Positions 1 to 8,658 of a DNA stretch of 64,000 nucleotides are shown in pieces. Source of the stretch: Pantoea eucrina (GTDB taxonomy: Bacteria > Pseudomonadota > Gammaproteobacteria > Enterobacterales > Enterobacteriaceae). The position numbers and the translations under genes were made by a program. The notes beneath the pieces are model-generated. The model saw only the letters and a program-made list of their open reading frames with translations. It was not told the origin of the DNA and did not search any database. Location of the stretch: NCBI RefSeq assembly GCF_002095385.1, contig NZ_MIPP01000002.1, positions 124,001-188,000 on the forward strand, in the 5' to 3' direction. The first letter of the stretch is position 1; each line of letters opens with the position of its first letter.

Positions 1-552
1 AATGACCTGCTCTTTTCGCAGTATCGTTGCCAGCGGGCGCGTGGCGCTTATCAGTGCCATCGACCAGCTCGTCCCGATCACAATATGGATACCGACCAGA
101 ATAAAGGTCCAGAGTACCGGTGAGTGACCCTGCGGAATAAACTGCGGTAAAAAGGAGACATAGAAAATGCCAATCTTAGGGTTGAGTGCATTGCCGAGCA
201 CGCCTTTCAAAAACCAGTTTGAGCCTTTTTTAGCGGTATTATCCGCCAGCGCCAGCTGCTTTCTCGGCCGCAGCAGCATGTTAATGCCCAGCCAGCTCAG
301 GTAGAGCGCGCCACAATACTTCAGGATGTCGTAAGCCAGTTCTGACACTGCGATGAGCGCCCCCAGCCCGAACGCCACGGCGGCTCCCCAGGCCAGACAG
401 CCGGTGCTGATACCCAGCGCCGCGTGAACCGCCTGTTTTCGTCCCTCAACCGTTGCTGTTCTCAATACCAGCGCGGTATCCAGGCCCGGCGTCAGAGTCA
501 GTAACAGCGCGGCAAAGCTGAATGCCAGCAGCGCATCCATTATGGTCAGCAT
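1..552 (-). CDS. LysE/RhtB family amino-acid exporter (partial, runs off left edge)
   Basis: Reading the minus strand from an ATG at 552 gives an open frame of 184 codons that continues past base 1. The protein starts MLTIMDALLAFSFAALLLTL and continues into a TPGLDTALVLR segment, the N-terminal signature of LysE/RhtB exporters, then hydrophobic helices and a GVLGNALNPKIGIFYVSFLP segment typical of the family's second conserved block. GGAGAG sits just upstream of the ATG. Family members are inner-membrane proteins of about 200-210 residues that export amino acids such as lysine, homoserine or threonine; the substrate cannot be told here. The C-terminus is missing only because the window ends. 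Confidence 0.85.
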   Translation of the reverse strand, partial: MLTIMDALLAFSFAALLLTLTPGLDTALVLRTATVEGRKQAVHAALGISTGCLAWGAAVAFGLGALIAVSELAYDILKYCGALYLSWLGINMLLRPRKQLALADNTAKKGSNWFLKGVLGNALNPKIGIFYVSFLPQFIPQGHSPVLWTFILVGIHIVIGTSWSMALISATRPLATILRKEQVI

Positions 553-1170
553 ATCTCTCCTTCAGGCAACAGGTTGTTCTGGTCGCAGGCATCCATCTGA
601 GGCAAACCTTTACTCAGGCTAATCCGGGCTGCTGAGCAACGGACGAGTGCAGCAGCAGCTTTTCGGCCGACGGGCGAACGGCTTATACAGCATATAGCGT
701 TTACGATAAACGCTCAATTATCGCCAAAGAGCAACACGCACCTGCTGCGTTACCCGACCCGGAAAAATAAATATCATCCTGGCAACGGCCGTCATACAGA
801 AATAAATATCAGATGCAGCGATCTGCTGTGAAAAAGTAGAAATGCTGCCTGTGATAATAAAACCGGCGGGTGGTTTGAAGGCAGTATATATATATTTACG
901 CGCGGCGACGCCTGCCGCTGGCTATAACGTGCGGCCGCTTCGCAGGAAGCGCTCGCGCTACCGTGAATCGCCCGGCAGGCCGTTGTATTCAGGAAGAAAG
1001 TGGCCGTTTCGACATCACGCACGTATCACCGGACCGGACAGCCGGCTGCGGGTAAAAGCTGTCTGCCCGCATAATTAAAAAATCTCCTGAAAGAACGTTG
1101 CTTTATTTTTATTCTGAACTATCTGTTTATAGGGATATCCGGTTATTTTTTATTTCACGAGGACTAATGT
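553..1170. other. Intergenic stretch without recognised gene
   Basis: About 600 bases between the LysE-type gene and the DUF1471 gene. Short open frames on both strands have no family resemblance and no convincing ribosome site. The one clear structure is a perfect inverted repeat at 697-713 (arms GCGTTTA/TAAACGC, 3-base spacer), which could be a regulator site for the LysE-type gene starting at 552. An AT-rich stretch (atatatatatt) lies near 886-897. Confidence 0.4.
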
Positions 1171-1437
1171 ATGAAACGTAAAATAATGGTCGCTGCTGCT
1201 CTGTTTCTGGGAACACTTGCCTCTGGCTCTGTTTTAGCCGCGCAGGAGATCACTAAAGAACAGGCCAGCCAGTATCAGGAAGTGGGCAAGATAAGCTCGA
1301 TGAAAGAGCAGACTGCGCCTTCAGATGCCAAAGCCGATCTCTCCAAAAAGGCAGATGAACTGGGCGGTAAATACTACGTTATCACCTCTGCAAAAGAGGG
1401 TTCAAAGATGTCAGCTACCGCTACCGTCTATAAATAA
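1171..1437 (+). CDS. DUF1471 (YhcN/BhsA/McbA family) small periplasmic protein
   Basis: This 88-residue protein has a signal peptide (MKRKIMVAAALFLGTLASGSVLA, cleavage after about residue 23) followed by a roughly 65-residue domain with the family pattern: a conserved start of the kind EVGKISSM, a central helix (SKKADELGGKYYVIT) and a final strand ending SATATVYK. This is the DUF1471/YdgH-BhsA-McbA fold. Family members are stress-induced periplasmic or outer-membrane proteins in enterobacteria, linked to biofilm, copper, acid or peroxide stress. GAGG lies about 10 bases upstream of the ATG. It stands alone, with no operon partner. The exact paralogue is not assigned. Confidence 0.85.
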   Translation: MKRKIMVAAALFLGTLASGSVLAAQEITKEQASQYQEVGKISSMKEQTAPSDAKADLSKKADELGGKYYVITSAKEGSKMSATATVYK

Positions 1438-1661
1438 CAGCGGGTCTGTTGTATGCAAACGGCAGGCTATGGATGGCCTGCCTGAATGGCACCGCGATCT
1501 CTCCCGTAATCATCGCTGATCACCTCCTGCACTCTGCCTTTCTCTGAATCGGTATGACCTAAACCACCGCTATTTCCGGGTTTTAACTCCCTATATCACT
1601 GAATATTATGATTTTTACATAAAGTTACATTTGCAATGGAATCTTTTAGAGAATTGCTAAA

Positions 1662-1680
1662 GCAAATGATTATCATTGTC
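1662..1680 (+). promoter_or_regulatory. Fur box upstream of the siderophore receptor
   Basis: gcaaatgattatcattgtc matches the 19-bp Fur consensus at 15 of 19 positions, with a perfect central ATGAT-n-ATCAT dyad. It lies about 100 bases before the receptor start. A plausible -35 (TTGCAA at 1632) and -10 (TGCTAA at 1655) abut or overlap it, so Fur-Fe(II) would block the promoter. Confidence 0.75.
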
Positions 1681-1781
1681 TTTCTCAGGTGAGGCGGACC
1701 TCTGCCTGCCTGCGCTGAACGGATAAATATAAAAACAGCGCATCACTGCTTAACCTAATACCAATGTTTAAGAGAGAGTTT

Positions 1782-3944
1782 ATGGCTTTTTGTAGCAGGG
1801 AATCAGGGTTCAATAACCTCTTCAGCATCTCATTACTGGCACTGACCGTGCATTCCCTTCTCACTCCCGCCCGGGCGGCAGAGGAGGATGCGCAGGAGAT
1901 GATCGTCAGCACTGATTCGGCCGATAACAGTGCGCTCAGTAACCAGAACTATGCGGTGCAGACCACCCGTGCGGGCACTAAGCTGATGCTGACACCGCGC
2001 GATGTACCGCAGTCTCTTAGCGTCGTGACACAGCAGCGCATGCAGGATCAGGATTTGCAGTCGGTTAATGATGTATTAACCAACGTTACCGGCATATCCA
2101 CTAATCTTGTCGACAGTGAACGCTCTGAGTACTATTCGCGCGGCTTCAAAGTCAGCAATTTTACGTTTGATGGTATTCCGGCTTTAGTCAACGACGCATG
2201 GAATTATGGCGATGCGGCTTCCGACTCCGCTATTTATGAGCGCATTGAGATCGTGCGCGGTGCAACCGGCCTGATGACCGGCGCAGGCAGCCCGGCGGCT
2301 TCAATCAACATGGTGCGCAAACATGCCGACAGCAAAATCGCCACCGGAACGCTGAGTGCCAGCTATGGCAGCTGGAATAAGCAGCGTTATGTGGCCGATC
2401 TCTCTTCTCCGCTGAACGGGGATGGCAGCCTGCGTGGCCGCATTGTGAGCGGCTACACTGACCAGCAGAGCTGGCTGGATCGCTATCAGAAGACCAAAAA
2501 GTTTATCTACGGCGTCATTGATGCCGATCTCTCTGAAAGCACCACCGTGTCACTGGGATATGACTACGAAGATAACAACACCGGCAACCCAACCTGGGGC
2601 GGTTTGCCGATGTTTTATAGTAACAATGCCACCACCCATTACGATCGCAGCCTGAATTCAGCAGCCAACTGGGCGCGGTATAATACCAACTCCCGTAAAG
2701 TCTTTGCCGATATTGAACATAACTTTGATAACGGCTGGAATGTTCATGTTAACGGCACGCACGCTGAAAACACATTCAGCGATAAGCTGCTCTATGTGAT
2801 GGGCAATCCCGATCGGGAGAGCGGTGAGGGTACGACCGGCTACGGCAGTATGGATCGCGGCAAACGTAAACTGGACTCTGTCGATGGCTTCGCCAGCGGC
2901 CCGTTTGAGCTGGCTGGTCGTCAGCATCTGTTAATGGCGGGTGCCAGTTACAGCCGGCAGCACAATGCAACGTATAGCCAGGATGGTTTCAGCGATGCAG
3001 AAGCGCGTGAGATCACGGCAGCCGATATGGGTATTTTTGATAACCACTGGAGCGGTAATGTAGCGGAGCCGGCGTGGCAGGGCTGGTATCGCAACGCCAA
3101 TGACACGGTGCGGCAGAAATCCGTTTACAGCGCAGCACGTCTGTCGCTGGCCGATCCGCTGTCACTGATTGTTGGCGCGCGCTATACCCAGTGGAGCACC
3201 ACCGGCAGCAGCGGAGAGGTGACTAAAAATAACACCACGCCTTATGCAGGGCTGGTGTATGACATCAACGATACCTGGTCCGCCTATGGCAGTTACACGG
3301 CTATTTTCCTGCCGCAGACTTATCGCGATACCCGAGGCGGCTACCTGTCACCCGTAACCGGAAAAAGCTACGAAACCGGGCTGAAATCTGCCTGGAACGA
3401 TGGCCTGCTCACCGCCACCGTGGCGATATTCCGTATCGAAGAGGATGATGTCGGTCAGGCGCTTGATGGTGTCTACCTGAATGGCAGCGAGCAGGCTTAT
3501 GTCGCCGCTAAAGGTGCCGTGAGTAAAGGCGCCGAGTTTGAACTGAATGGTGCACTGACTGATAATCTGCAACTGACATTTGGTGCCACCCGCTATGTTG
3601 CGCGTGACAAAAGTGGCCGCTTTAACAGTTACCAGCCGCAGACCTCCTTTAAGCTATTCACCCGTTATCAGCTGGCCGCTATTCCTGACCTGACTATTGG
3701 CGGCGGCGTTAACTGGCAGAATCGGGTATTTAAGGATGTGACCAACGCCAGCGGTGAGAGCGTACGGGTGTATCAAGGCAGCTATCCGCTGGCATCGCTG
3801 TTTGCGCGCTATCAGGTGAATAAACAGGTTGCGGTACAGGCCAACCTCGATAATCTCTTTGATCGCCACTACTACAGCTATATGAACAGTTACGTCTATG
3901 GTGAGCCACGAAATATGAACGTCAGCGTTTCCTGGCAGTTCTGA
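1782..3944 (+). CDS. fhuE: TonB-dependent ferric-hydroxamate siderophore receptor, FhuE-like
   Basis: A 720-residue outer-membrane receptor. An earlier in-frame ATG at 1764 exists, but AGAGAGAG at 1771-1778 points to the ATG at 1782. The signal peptide ends around residue 32 (TPARA/AEE), followed by a TonB-box-like EMIVS, a plug domain with RDVPQSLSVVTQQRMQDQ and IVRGATGLMTGAGSPAASINMVRKHA, and a 22-strand barrel ending in aromatic F (SVSWQF). From memory the sequence resembles E. coli FhuE (coprogen, ferrioxamine B, rhodotorulic acid) along its whole length, including ARYTQW, TPYAGLVYDIND and LTFGATRY. It carries ferric siderophore across the outer membrane using TonB energy. The Fur box at 1662-1680 indicates iron repression. 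No siderophore synthesis gene is adjacent, so xenosiderophore use is likely. Confidence 0.88.
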   Translation: MAFCSRESGFNNLFSISLLALTVHSLLTPARAAEEDAQEMIVSTDSADNSALSNQNYAVQTTRAGTKLMLTPRDVPQSLSVVTQQRMQDQDLQSVNDVLTNVTGISTNLVDSERSEYYSRGFKVSNFTFDGIPALVNDAWNYGDAASDSAIYERIEIVRGATGLMTGAGSPAASINMVRKHADSKIATGTLSASYGSWNKQRYVADLSSPLNGDGSLRGRIVSGYTDQQSWLDRYQKTKKFIYGVIDADLSESTTVSLGYDYEDNNTGNPTWGGLPMFYSNNATTHYDRSLNSAANWARYNTNSRKVFADIEHNFDNGWNVHVNGTHAENTFSDKLLYVMGNPDRESGEGTTGYGSMDRGKRKLDSVDGFASGPFELAGRQHLLMAGASYSRQHNATYSQDGFSDAEAREITAADMGIFDNHWSGNVAEPAWQGWYRNANDTVRQKSVYSAARLSLADPLSLIVGARYTQWSTTGSSGEVTKNNTTPYAGLVYDINDTWSAYGSYTAIFLPQTYRDTRGGYLSPVTGKSYETGLKSAWNDGLLTATVAIFRIEEDDVGQALDGVYLNGSEQAYVAAKGAVSKGAEFELNGALTDNLQLTFGATRYVARDKSGRFNSYQPQTSFKLFTRYQLAAIPDLTIGGGVNWQNRVFKDVTNASGESVRVYQGSYPLASLFARYQVNKQVAVQANLDNLFDRHYYSYMNSYVYGEPRNMNVSVSWQF

Positions 3945-3968
3945 CAGATCGAATAGTCGATATTCACA

Positions 3969-3999
3969 TTCAGGCATGCAACACGCTGACATGCCTGAA
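3969..3999 (+). terminator. Stem-loop after the receptor gene
   Basis: A perfect 10-bp stem (TTCAGGCATG/CATGCCTGAA) with an 11-base loop, 25 bases after the receptor stop. There is no strong T-run, so it may be a terminator or an mRNA 3' end stabiliser. Confidence 0.5.
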
Positions 4000-4212
4000 T
4001 GCTTCCACTATTACCCGCCCGCTTCTCTTCTTTCTGCACGCTCAAACCGCTCATCTATACTGATTATTCCAGCAGGCATGATGCTGGCAGTATAGATCCC
4101 AACACTCAGATAATGTGACCATGTAAATGTGCTTGTTAAATAGCGCGTTCCTGCCTTATATCCCGGCGGAGCGTAAGAGCAAATAGATCTCTCACTATCC
4201 GGAAAACCAATA

Positions 4213-4686
4213 ATGAAAATAACGCGTTTTGTTTATTCTGCCCTGATTGGCGTGGTCGCCAGTTGCCGTTCAATGACGCCGATGGCGGCTCTTGCTGCGG
4301 CACGTCTTGCGAAGCGCAATACGTCAGGCGCTCTGCTGCTGCTGGATCGGCCGCTCTTTAAATATGGGGCGTTAGCGATGGGAGCAGGGGAGCTGTATGG
4401 CGACAAAATGAAATCAGCACCGGACCGCACTGTGTTTCCTGGCCTCTCGGCGCGCGTGGCCAGTGCCGGGATTGCCGGTGCCGCGCTGGCACCTCGTGGC
4501 GAAGAGAAGACCGGGGCCGCGGTAGCTATTTCTGCCGCGGTGCCACTGGCTTATGCCACGCTTGCAGCCCGCAAAAAGGCGATAACAAAAATCGGACAGA
4601 CCCGAAGCGGCCTGATTGAAGATACGCTGGTTGTCGCTCTTGGAGCCGCCGTGGTCTTCTTTGCCACGCGTTCTGACCGTCACTAA
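4213..4686 (+). CDS. DUF4126-like small integral membrane protein
   Basis: A 157-residue protein rich in Ala and Gly with several weakly hydrophobic segments (residues about 5-30, 50-60, 80-95, 105-120, 135-150). The layout, with an early membrane segment followed by R-S/M-T-P and repeated AGAALAP-type glycine/alanine helices, resembles DUF4126 membrane proteins, whose function is unknown. The start is supported by a short purine stretch (GGAAAA) at about 4200. It is monocistronic. No catalytic motif is visible, and the assignment is by overall pattern only. Confidence 0.5.
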   Translation: MKITRFVYSALIGVVASCRSMTPMAALAAARLAKRNTSGALLLLDRPLFKYGALAMGAGELYGDKMKSAPDRTVFPGLSARVASAGIAGAALAPRGEEKTGAAVAISAAVPLAYATLAARKKAITKIGQTRSGLIEDTLVVALGAAVVFFATRSDRH

Positions 4687-4886
4687 ACGCCTTCCCCAGC
4701 CTGACAGAACAGGAAGTTTGTGATGGGGGTGGGGCAGGTTATTTATCTTTTGCCCGTTCTGATTGGTGTTGCCTGAGTTAACAACCGGGTGTCATCCCTG
4801 ACAGTTTCTCCGGCCGGTACGCGTCGGACGCGCCCGTTATGAGGTTGGCTTATCTTCGTCGTCTTCCGGCCGGGGCCGGGCAACGG

Positions 4887-5162
4887 TTAGTGATGTTTTC
4901 CGTCGTCGTCCGGGTCTGCTTTCATCTTTAAGTGCAGCCCAGCCTTGTCGCGCATATCAGTTTGAGAGAAACCATTGAGCCAGTGTCTGGCTTTTCTGAT
5001 TTTTTCCGCCCTGACCGCGTTAGTGGCGTTACCAGCCATCAAATCCAGCTCCGCCGTCAGGGTTCGCTGGTTAATGTCCTGTCCCGCCATTGCAAGGTTG
5101 AGTGCTGCCTCTCCGATGACAGGTTTCTCCTGATCGTCGTCGTGATCAAACACTGAATACAC
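4887..5162 (-). CDS. YmgB/AriR/YcgZ-type two-component connector or biofilm regulator
   Basis: A 91-residue acidic, soluble protein. The middle part (PVIGEAALNLAMAGQDINQR, then TLTAELDLMAGN, then AVRAEKIRKARHWL) has the helix pattern of the YmgB/AriR/YcgZ family, in which E. coli members also carry an LMLSGDNVN-like segment followed by an IRKTLEIVL-like helix. Such proteins are short dimeric connectors acting on Rcs phosphorelay and biofilm/acid-stress regulation. GGAGGT lies just upstream of the start on the minus strand. The C-terminal tail is charged (DPDDDGKHH). The gene is monocistronic and no partner gene is visible nearby. Confidence 0.6.
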   Translation of the reverse strand: MYSVFDHDDDQEKPVIGEAALNLAMAGQDINQRTLTAELDLMAGNATNAVRAEKIRKARHWLNGFSQTDMRDKAGLHLKMKADPDDDGKHH

Positions 5163-5546
5163 CTCCTGATACGAGTCAATGACAACCTCACCGGTAACTG
5201 TAGTTCCAAAATGGATACGATGCCTGCCCGAACACGCGACCGCTTAAGGCCGCAGGCCTGATAAGTATCTTTCACGTCGCTTAAAAGCCGCACTGCTTAA
5301 GCGTTGTTTACTCTGCGGTAGTTTTGAACACTAAGAGAGGCTTATGACGTCCGCTATGAGCGAAAAGCGGGCCTTTAATTATGAAGCCTTATAAGCACCC
5401 TTGCCGATTGATGGATTCCGCCTGTTCTGTAAATAAAACTAGATCGATGAATCAAAGTAACCGTAGCTTTTAGCCAGGCTCATCGCTAATTTTCTGTTGT
5501 CATCAAAACTTAGGGTTGATTTGCACCTCAACCATAAGGACGAAGT
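5163..5546. other. Intergenic region with one hairpin repeat
   Basis: This stretch holds the promoter region of the YmgB-like gene and, at 5349-5372, a subtype-A copy of the dispersed hairpin. The rest shows no gene or recognisable site. Confidence 0.4.
5349..5372 (+). repeat. Dispersed hairpin repeat, subtype A (single)
   Basis: A 24-bp imperfect hairpin with arms GTCCGCTA/AAGCGGGC and the TGAGCGAA loop. It belongs to the family of about 17 copies in this window (consensus A: arms GTCCGCTT/AAGCGGAC, loop TGAGCGAG). Confidence 0.75.
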
Positions 5547-6431
5547 ATGTCAGATAAGAAACGTATAGCCATTACCGGTGCGTCAGGGAAAATTGGCAGG
5601 GTCACAGTAGAGTGGCTTGAAAAAGCAGGGTATGACCTGTTCCTCATTGATAAGAAAGAACCGTCAACCAGCAAACATCCGGCGATGATTGCGGATTTAG
5701 AGGATTTTGGTGCAACACTTGACGCCCTTTCCTCCGTCGGGGAAGACATCTATTCACGACCCGAACCTGCAGCTTTTGATGCTCTGGTTCACCTCGCCAG
5801 TATCCCCCATCCCCGGATGATCCCCGACTCTGACGAGTTCAGAAACAATATGCTGGCCACTTTCAACGTATTTGAAGCATCCAGGCGTCTGGGGATTAAA
5901 AATATCATCTGGTCATCGAGCGAGGTTCCTACCGGCGTGCCTTACGATCGGTGGGCGCCCCCATATGTGCCGATTGATGAACACTACCCGGCACGGGGGA
6001 TTAGCATTTACGCGCTGACGAAAGTGCTGGGTGAGGAAATGGCCCGTCAGTTCTGCCTTAATAACGCTGATATGCGCATTACCTGTCTCCGGCTTTCTAA
6101 TGTTATGGGGCCGGATGAATACGCCCGGTTTGAAAGCTGGCAGGACGATCCGGCCGTCAGGTTATGGAATATGTGGACCTACGTTGACGTTCGTGACGTT
6201 GCCCAGGCGATTGAAAAAGCTCTCGAATATGACGTCAGGGGCAAAGATGAGTTCTTTATTACCAGTGATGTCACCTGCATGCGAATCCCCACAAAGGAAC
6301 TTCTCGACCATTACTACCCTGAAGTTGAGCAGCGTAAACAATTTGCAGGCAATGAATCGGTGCTGAGCAGCGAAAAGGCAATGCGCATCCTGGGTTATCA
6401 ACCGGCTTACCGCTGGACCGACAGTATCTGA
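5547..6431 (+). CDS. NAD(P)-dependent epimerase/dehydratase (extended SDR)
   Basis: A 294-residue protein with an N-terminal Rossmann motif ITGASGKIGR (residues 9-18), the mid-domain LVHLAS, a catalytic Ser region (IIWSSSEV) and YALTK for the Tyr-xxx-Lys pair. The C-terminal part has FVDVRDVAQAI-like residues (YVDVRDVAQAIEKAL), typical of nucleotide-sugar or uronate-type dehydrogenases. It is an extended short-chain dehydrogenase acting in the cytoplasm on a sugar-like substrate that cannot be named. GGACGAAGT precedes the ATG. The following truncated SDR gene starts 60 bases after its stop, beyond an inverted repeat at 6442-6470. Confidence 0.8.
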   Translation: MSDKKRIAITGASGKIGRVTVEWLEKAGYDLFLIDKKEPSTSKHPAMIADLEDFGATLDALSSVGEDIYSRPEPAAFDALVHLASIPHPRMIPDSDEFRNNMLATFNVFEASRRLGIKNIIWSSSEVPTGVPYDRWAPPYVPIDEHYPARGISIYALTKVLGEEMARQFCLNNADMRITCLRLSNVMGPDEYARFESWQDDPAVRLWNMWTYVDVRDVAQAIEKALEYDVRGKDEFFITSDVTCMRIPTKELLDHYYPEVEQRKQFAGNESVLSSEKAMRILGYQPAYRWTDSI

Positions 6432-6490
6432 TGATCCCTTTGTTACCGGCCTGTACAGGGCCGGGTAAACCGTCTCAACAGGAGAATGAT

Positions 6491-6769
6491 ATGAGTGAGA
6501 AAAAACTGGCTCTCATAACCGGCGCAAGTAACGGTATTGGCCTGGCGCTTGCGGAAGAATTTGCGGCTAACGGATACGATCTTGCCATCGTGGCCCGGGA
6601 TGATAAAAAGCTATCAGCTACACGCGAACATCTGCAAAAACACTTTTCAGTTAGCGTACACTCATTCAGTGCTGACCTTAGTGAGTATGATCAGATAATC
6701 GGCCTGCAGACCAGAATAGATGCGGCCGGTTTAAACCCCAGCGCGCTGGTTATCAACGCCGGCCAAGGC
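6491..6769 (+). pseudogene. Truncated classical short-chain dehydrogenase (N-terminal third)
   Basis: The frame from ATG 6491 (GGAGA at 6481) encodes MSEKKLALITGASNGIGLAL, a classical SDR with the TGxxxGIG cofactor motif, then FSADLSEYDQI and the NAG motif (VINAGQG). It stops being SDR-like right after NAG, where the DNA switches within a few bases to the end of a LysR regulator in another frame; the open frame stops at 6781. The YxxxK catalytic segment is absent, so the product cannot be an active dehydrogenase. This is a deletion or recombination scar rather than a short native protein. Confidence 0.75.
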
Positions 6770-6965
6770 CTACTGCCTTGAAGACAGGGTTCGTGACCAC
6801 ATTCGTGACGGCAGCCTGAGGATTGTGCTCCCGGAATGGGCACCCGTTGAAGAGCCTATGTATCTTTACTATCCCGGTCACCGGCGGGTTCCACAAGGGC
6901 TGAAGGAGCTGATTGCGGTGCTGAGAGAAGAGATAAAAAATGAAAAGAGAGTAGCTGATAAATAA
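6768..6965 (+). pseudogene. C-terminal fragment of a LysR-family regulator
   Basis: From 6768 the frame ending at TAA 6963-6965 reads AYCLEDRVRDHIRDGSLRIV, then WAPVEEPMYLYYPGHRRVPQ and a final helix LKELIAVLREEIKN. This is the end of the LysR effector domain (ALxDxVxxxLxxGxLxxVLxxW...xLYYPxxRxxPxxLxxFIDxLR). No helix-turn-helix or start codon is present. It begins exactly where the SDR sequence ends, so a deletion joined the two genes. Confidence 0.75.
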
Positions 6966-6987
6966 TCTGATTTATTGCTATGGGTAA

Positions 6988-7011
6988 GTCCGCTCCTGGT
7001 ACGAAGCGGTC
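6988..7011 (-). repeat. Dispersed hairpin repeat, subtype B (single)
   Basis: On the plus strand: arms GTCCGCTC/AAGCGGTC with loop CTGGTACG. Subtype B consensus on the plus strand is arms GTCCGCTT/AAGCGGAC with loop CTGGCACA; its reverse complement differs from subtype A only at two loop bases. Confidence 0.7.
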
Positions 7012-7030
7012 ATTAGTATCAAAAAACTGA

Positions 7031-7345
7031 TGGCCCCCTCCGGCTCTTCGGCGTTGCCGGATCTTCAGCCTCACCCCCGCTAACCGGCTCTGCCCGATCC
7101 CTCCGGAGTTAGGGTCTGCGCCTGACTTTTTTGAGGGCTTTATTGGTTATCTGGCATCGAAAGCGCCGCGTTTACTGACTCACTGGATGCGTTCTCACTC
7201 TAAAGACTGGACGGGGGGATACCGGGAGTATTTTTCCATCAGCAACGGCGCCTGTTTTGTCGTGCCGGGATTTGAGGGCAAAAAACACTTTCACATCCTG
7301 TCCAGGGGCTTTAGCGCGGAAAAGTCGGCCGGGGCTGCAGGGTCA
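7031..7345 (+). pseudogene. Degenerate ArdB/KlcA-like antirestriction fragment
   Basis: The frame running through 7085-7345 reads NRLCPIPPELGSAPDFFEGF, GYLASKAPRLLTHWMRSHSK, DWTGGYREYFSISNGACFVV and ends GFSAEKSAGAAG. The DxxGGYxxYxxxSNGxxxxxP block and the later SAExAGAAG correspond to the core of ArdB/KlcA antirestriction proteins (DYxGGxWxFYxLSNGGFYxxP ... SADAAGI). There is no start codon or ribosome site, and the frame loses similarity after AAG, so it is broken at both ends. Such genes live on plasmids and genomic islands. The family call is by eye and tentative. Confidence 0.4.
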
Positions 7346-7633
7346 GCACCATGTTGTTCGTACCGAAATGTCTGGACGTGGCCTGAATCATTGCGACGCG
7401 GGCAGCAAGTTGCCCGCTATATCCGCAGTCAAATGTGCATGTTGTTAATTATAAAGCGGCTTCATATGGTTATACCGGGATAACGCAAGAATACAGATAT
7501 CAACATAAAGATGAGTTTTACTGACCAAAATTCTTTTCTGTCACCGTTGCTGTGGCGCAATTTGATTGTGGACTTAATGAGGCTAACATCCGCTTCTGCC
7601 ACAAACCAGACATACAGACGGCGTGAGCGAATC
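7346..7633. other. Intergenic remnant zone
   Basis: No gene is recognised between the ArdB-like remnant and the LysR stop at 7634. Short open frames here have no start signal or family resemblance. Confidence 0.35.
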
Positions 7634-8554
7634 TCAGATCGGGTCTTCAGCACCAGAGATCATAGCTGGCAGTTCGCTCACCAGTTTATCTACCGCCAGC
7701 CTGACCTTAAGAGGAAGATAAGGCATTTGCGGCCATACGGCATAGACCGGCTGTCTTTCAGAAGAGCAGTTTTTTAACACCTGTAACAGCTTGCCATTGA
7801 TAAGCTGTTCCCGCACAAGCCAGTCAGGCAGCCAGGCGATCCCTCCTCCTGCAACGGCACTATCTCTTATACCCTGCATGTCATCCATTATCAGCCGGGC
7901 GGATGGCGTCATTTCATACATCCCTTTATCACCATTTTTTATACGCCATTTAAGAATGCGTCCTGCACTGAGGTAGGCAATCGCGGCATGCTGCTGCAGA
8001 TCCTCCGGTAAGGCAGGTTCTCCCGCTTCACGCAAATATGCCGGTGATGCACATAAAACCATGGCGTGAGAGGTTAGCTGGCGGGCTATCAGGCTACTGC
8101 TGTCATCCAGCATGCCAATCCTGACAGCCATATCAAAACCCTCTGATGGCAGGTCAACCTGGCGATCGCTGAAAGAAATTTCCAGTGCCAGCCCGGGATG
8201 CTCTTTTGCCAGCGCGGCTAATAGCGGTGCCACACAAAAATGTCCGAACAAAACCGGCACAGAGACTCTTAGTTTACCGCTTGCCTGCAGCTTGCCGCCT
8301 TCCAGCATCTCCTCTGCCATTCTGATTTCATCCAGCGCCCGACGGCAGAATGCATAATAGAGCGCGCCTTCATCCGTCAGGGTCTGACGACGGGTTGTGC
8401 GGCTGAAAAGCGTAACGCCCAGCCTGCCTTCCAGCCGGCCGATGGTTTTCGCTACGGCCGAACGCGTGAGGTGCAAGTTTTCGGCGGCCTGAGAAAAACT
8501 TGCTGACTCAGCAGCAGCCACAAAAACCGGAATGCCGCTCATTTCACTTTTCAT
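7634..8554 (-). CDS. LysR-family transcriptional regulator
   Basis: A 306-residue regulator. The N-terminal winged HTH is clear: FVAAAESASFSQAAENLHLT then RSAVAKTIGRLEGRLGVTLF and SRTTRRQTLTDEG. The effector domain follows (LRVSVPVLFGHFCVAPLLAA, GFDMAVRIGMLDDSSLIARQL-type sequence). This is the CrgA/DsdC-like group that commonly controls a divergent oxidoreductase. Its start at 8554 lies about 105 bases from the divergently transcribed medium-chain dehydrogenase at 8659, so that gene is the likely target. A second in-frame ATG at 8542 (codon 5) is possible. Confidence 0.88.
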   Translation of the reverse strand: MKSEMSGIPVFVAAAESASFSQAAENLHLTRSAVAKTIGRLEGRLGVTLFSRTTRRQTLTDEGALYYAFCRRALDEIRMAEEMLEGGKLQASGKLRVSVPVLFGHFCVAPLLAALAKEHPGLALEISFSDRQVDLPSEGFDMAVRIGMLDDSSSLIARQLTSHAMVLCASPAYLREAGEPALPEDLQQHAAIAYLSAGRILKWRIKNGDKGMYEMTPSARLIMDDMQGIRDSAVAGGGIAWLPDWLVREQLINGKLLQVLKNCSSERQPVYAVWPQMPYLPLKVRLAVDKLVSELPAMISGAEDPI

Positions 8555-8658
8555 ATTGTCGCCTGACAGGAATCAATAGAGGGAAATATTATCGCCACTG
8601 TCAATGCACAGGCAATGTAAGAATGATGCTCTATCGTTCTAACCCAAAAGGAGTCGCA

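Noticed and set aside
842..1078. Open frame of 78 codons on the plus strand upstream of the DUF1471 gene
   Set aside because: Biased, low-complexity arginine-rich product, no ribosome site and no family resemblance.
7187..7483. Open frame of 98 codons as a complete small protein
   Set aside because: The conserved ArdB-like part begins upstream of its ATG and stops before its end, so it is a remnant and not a gene start.
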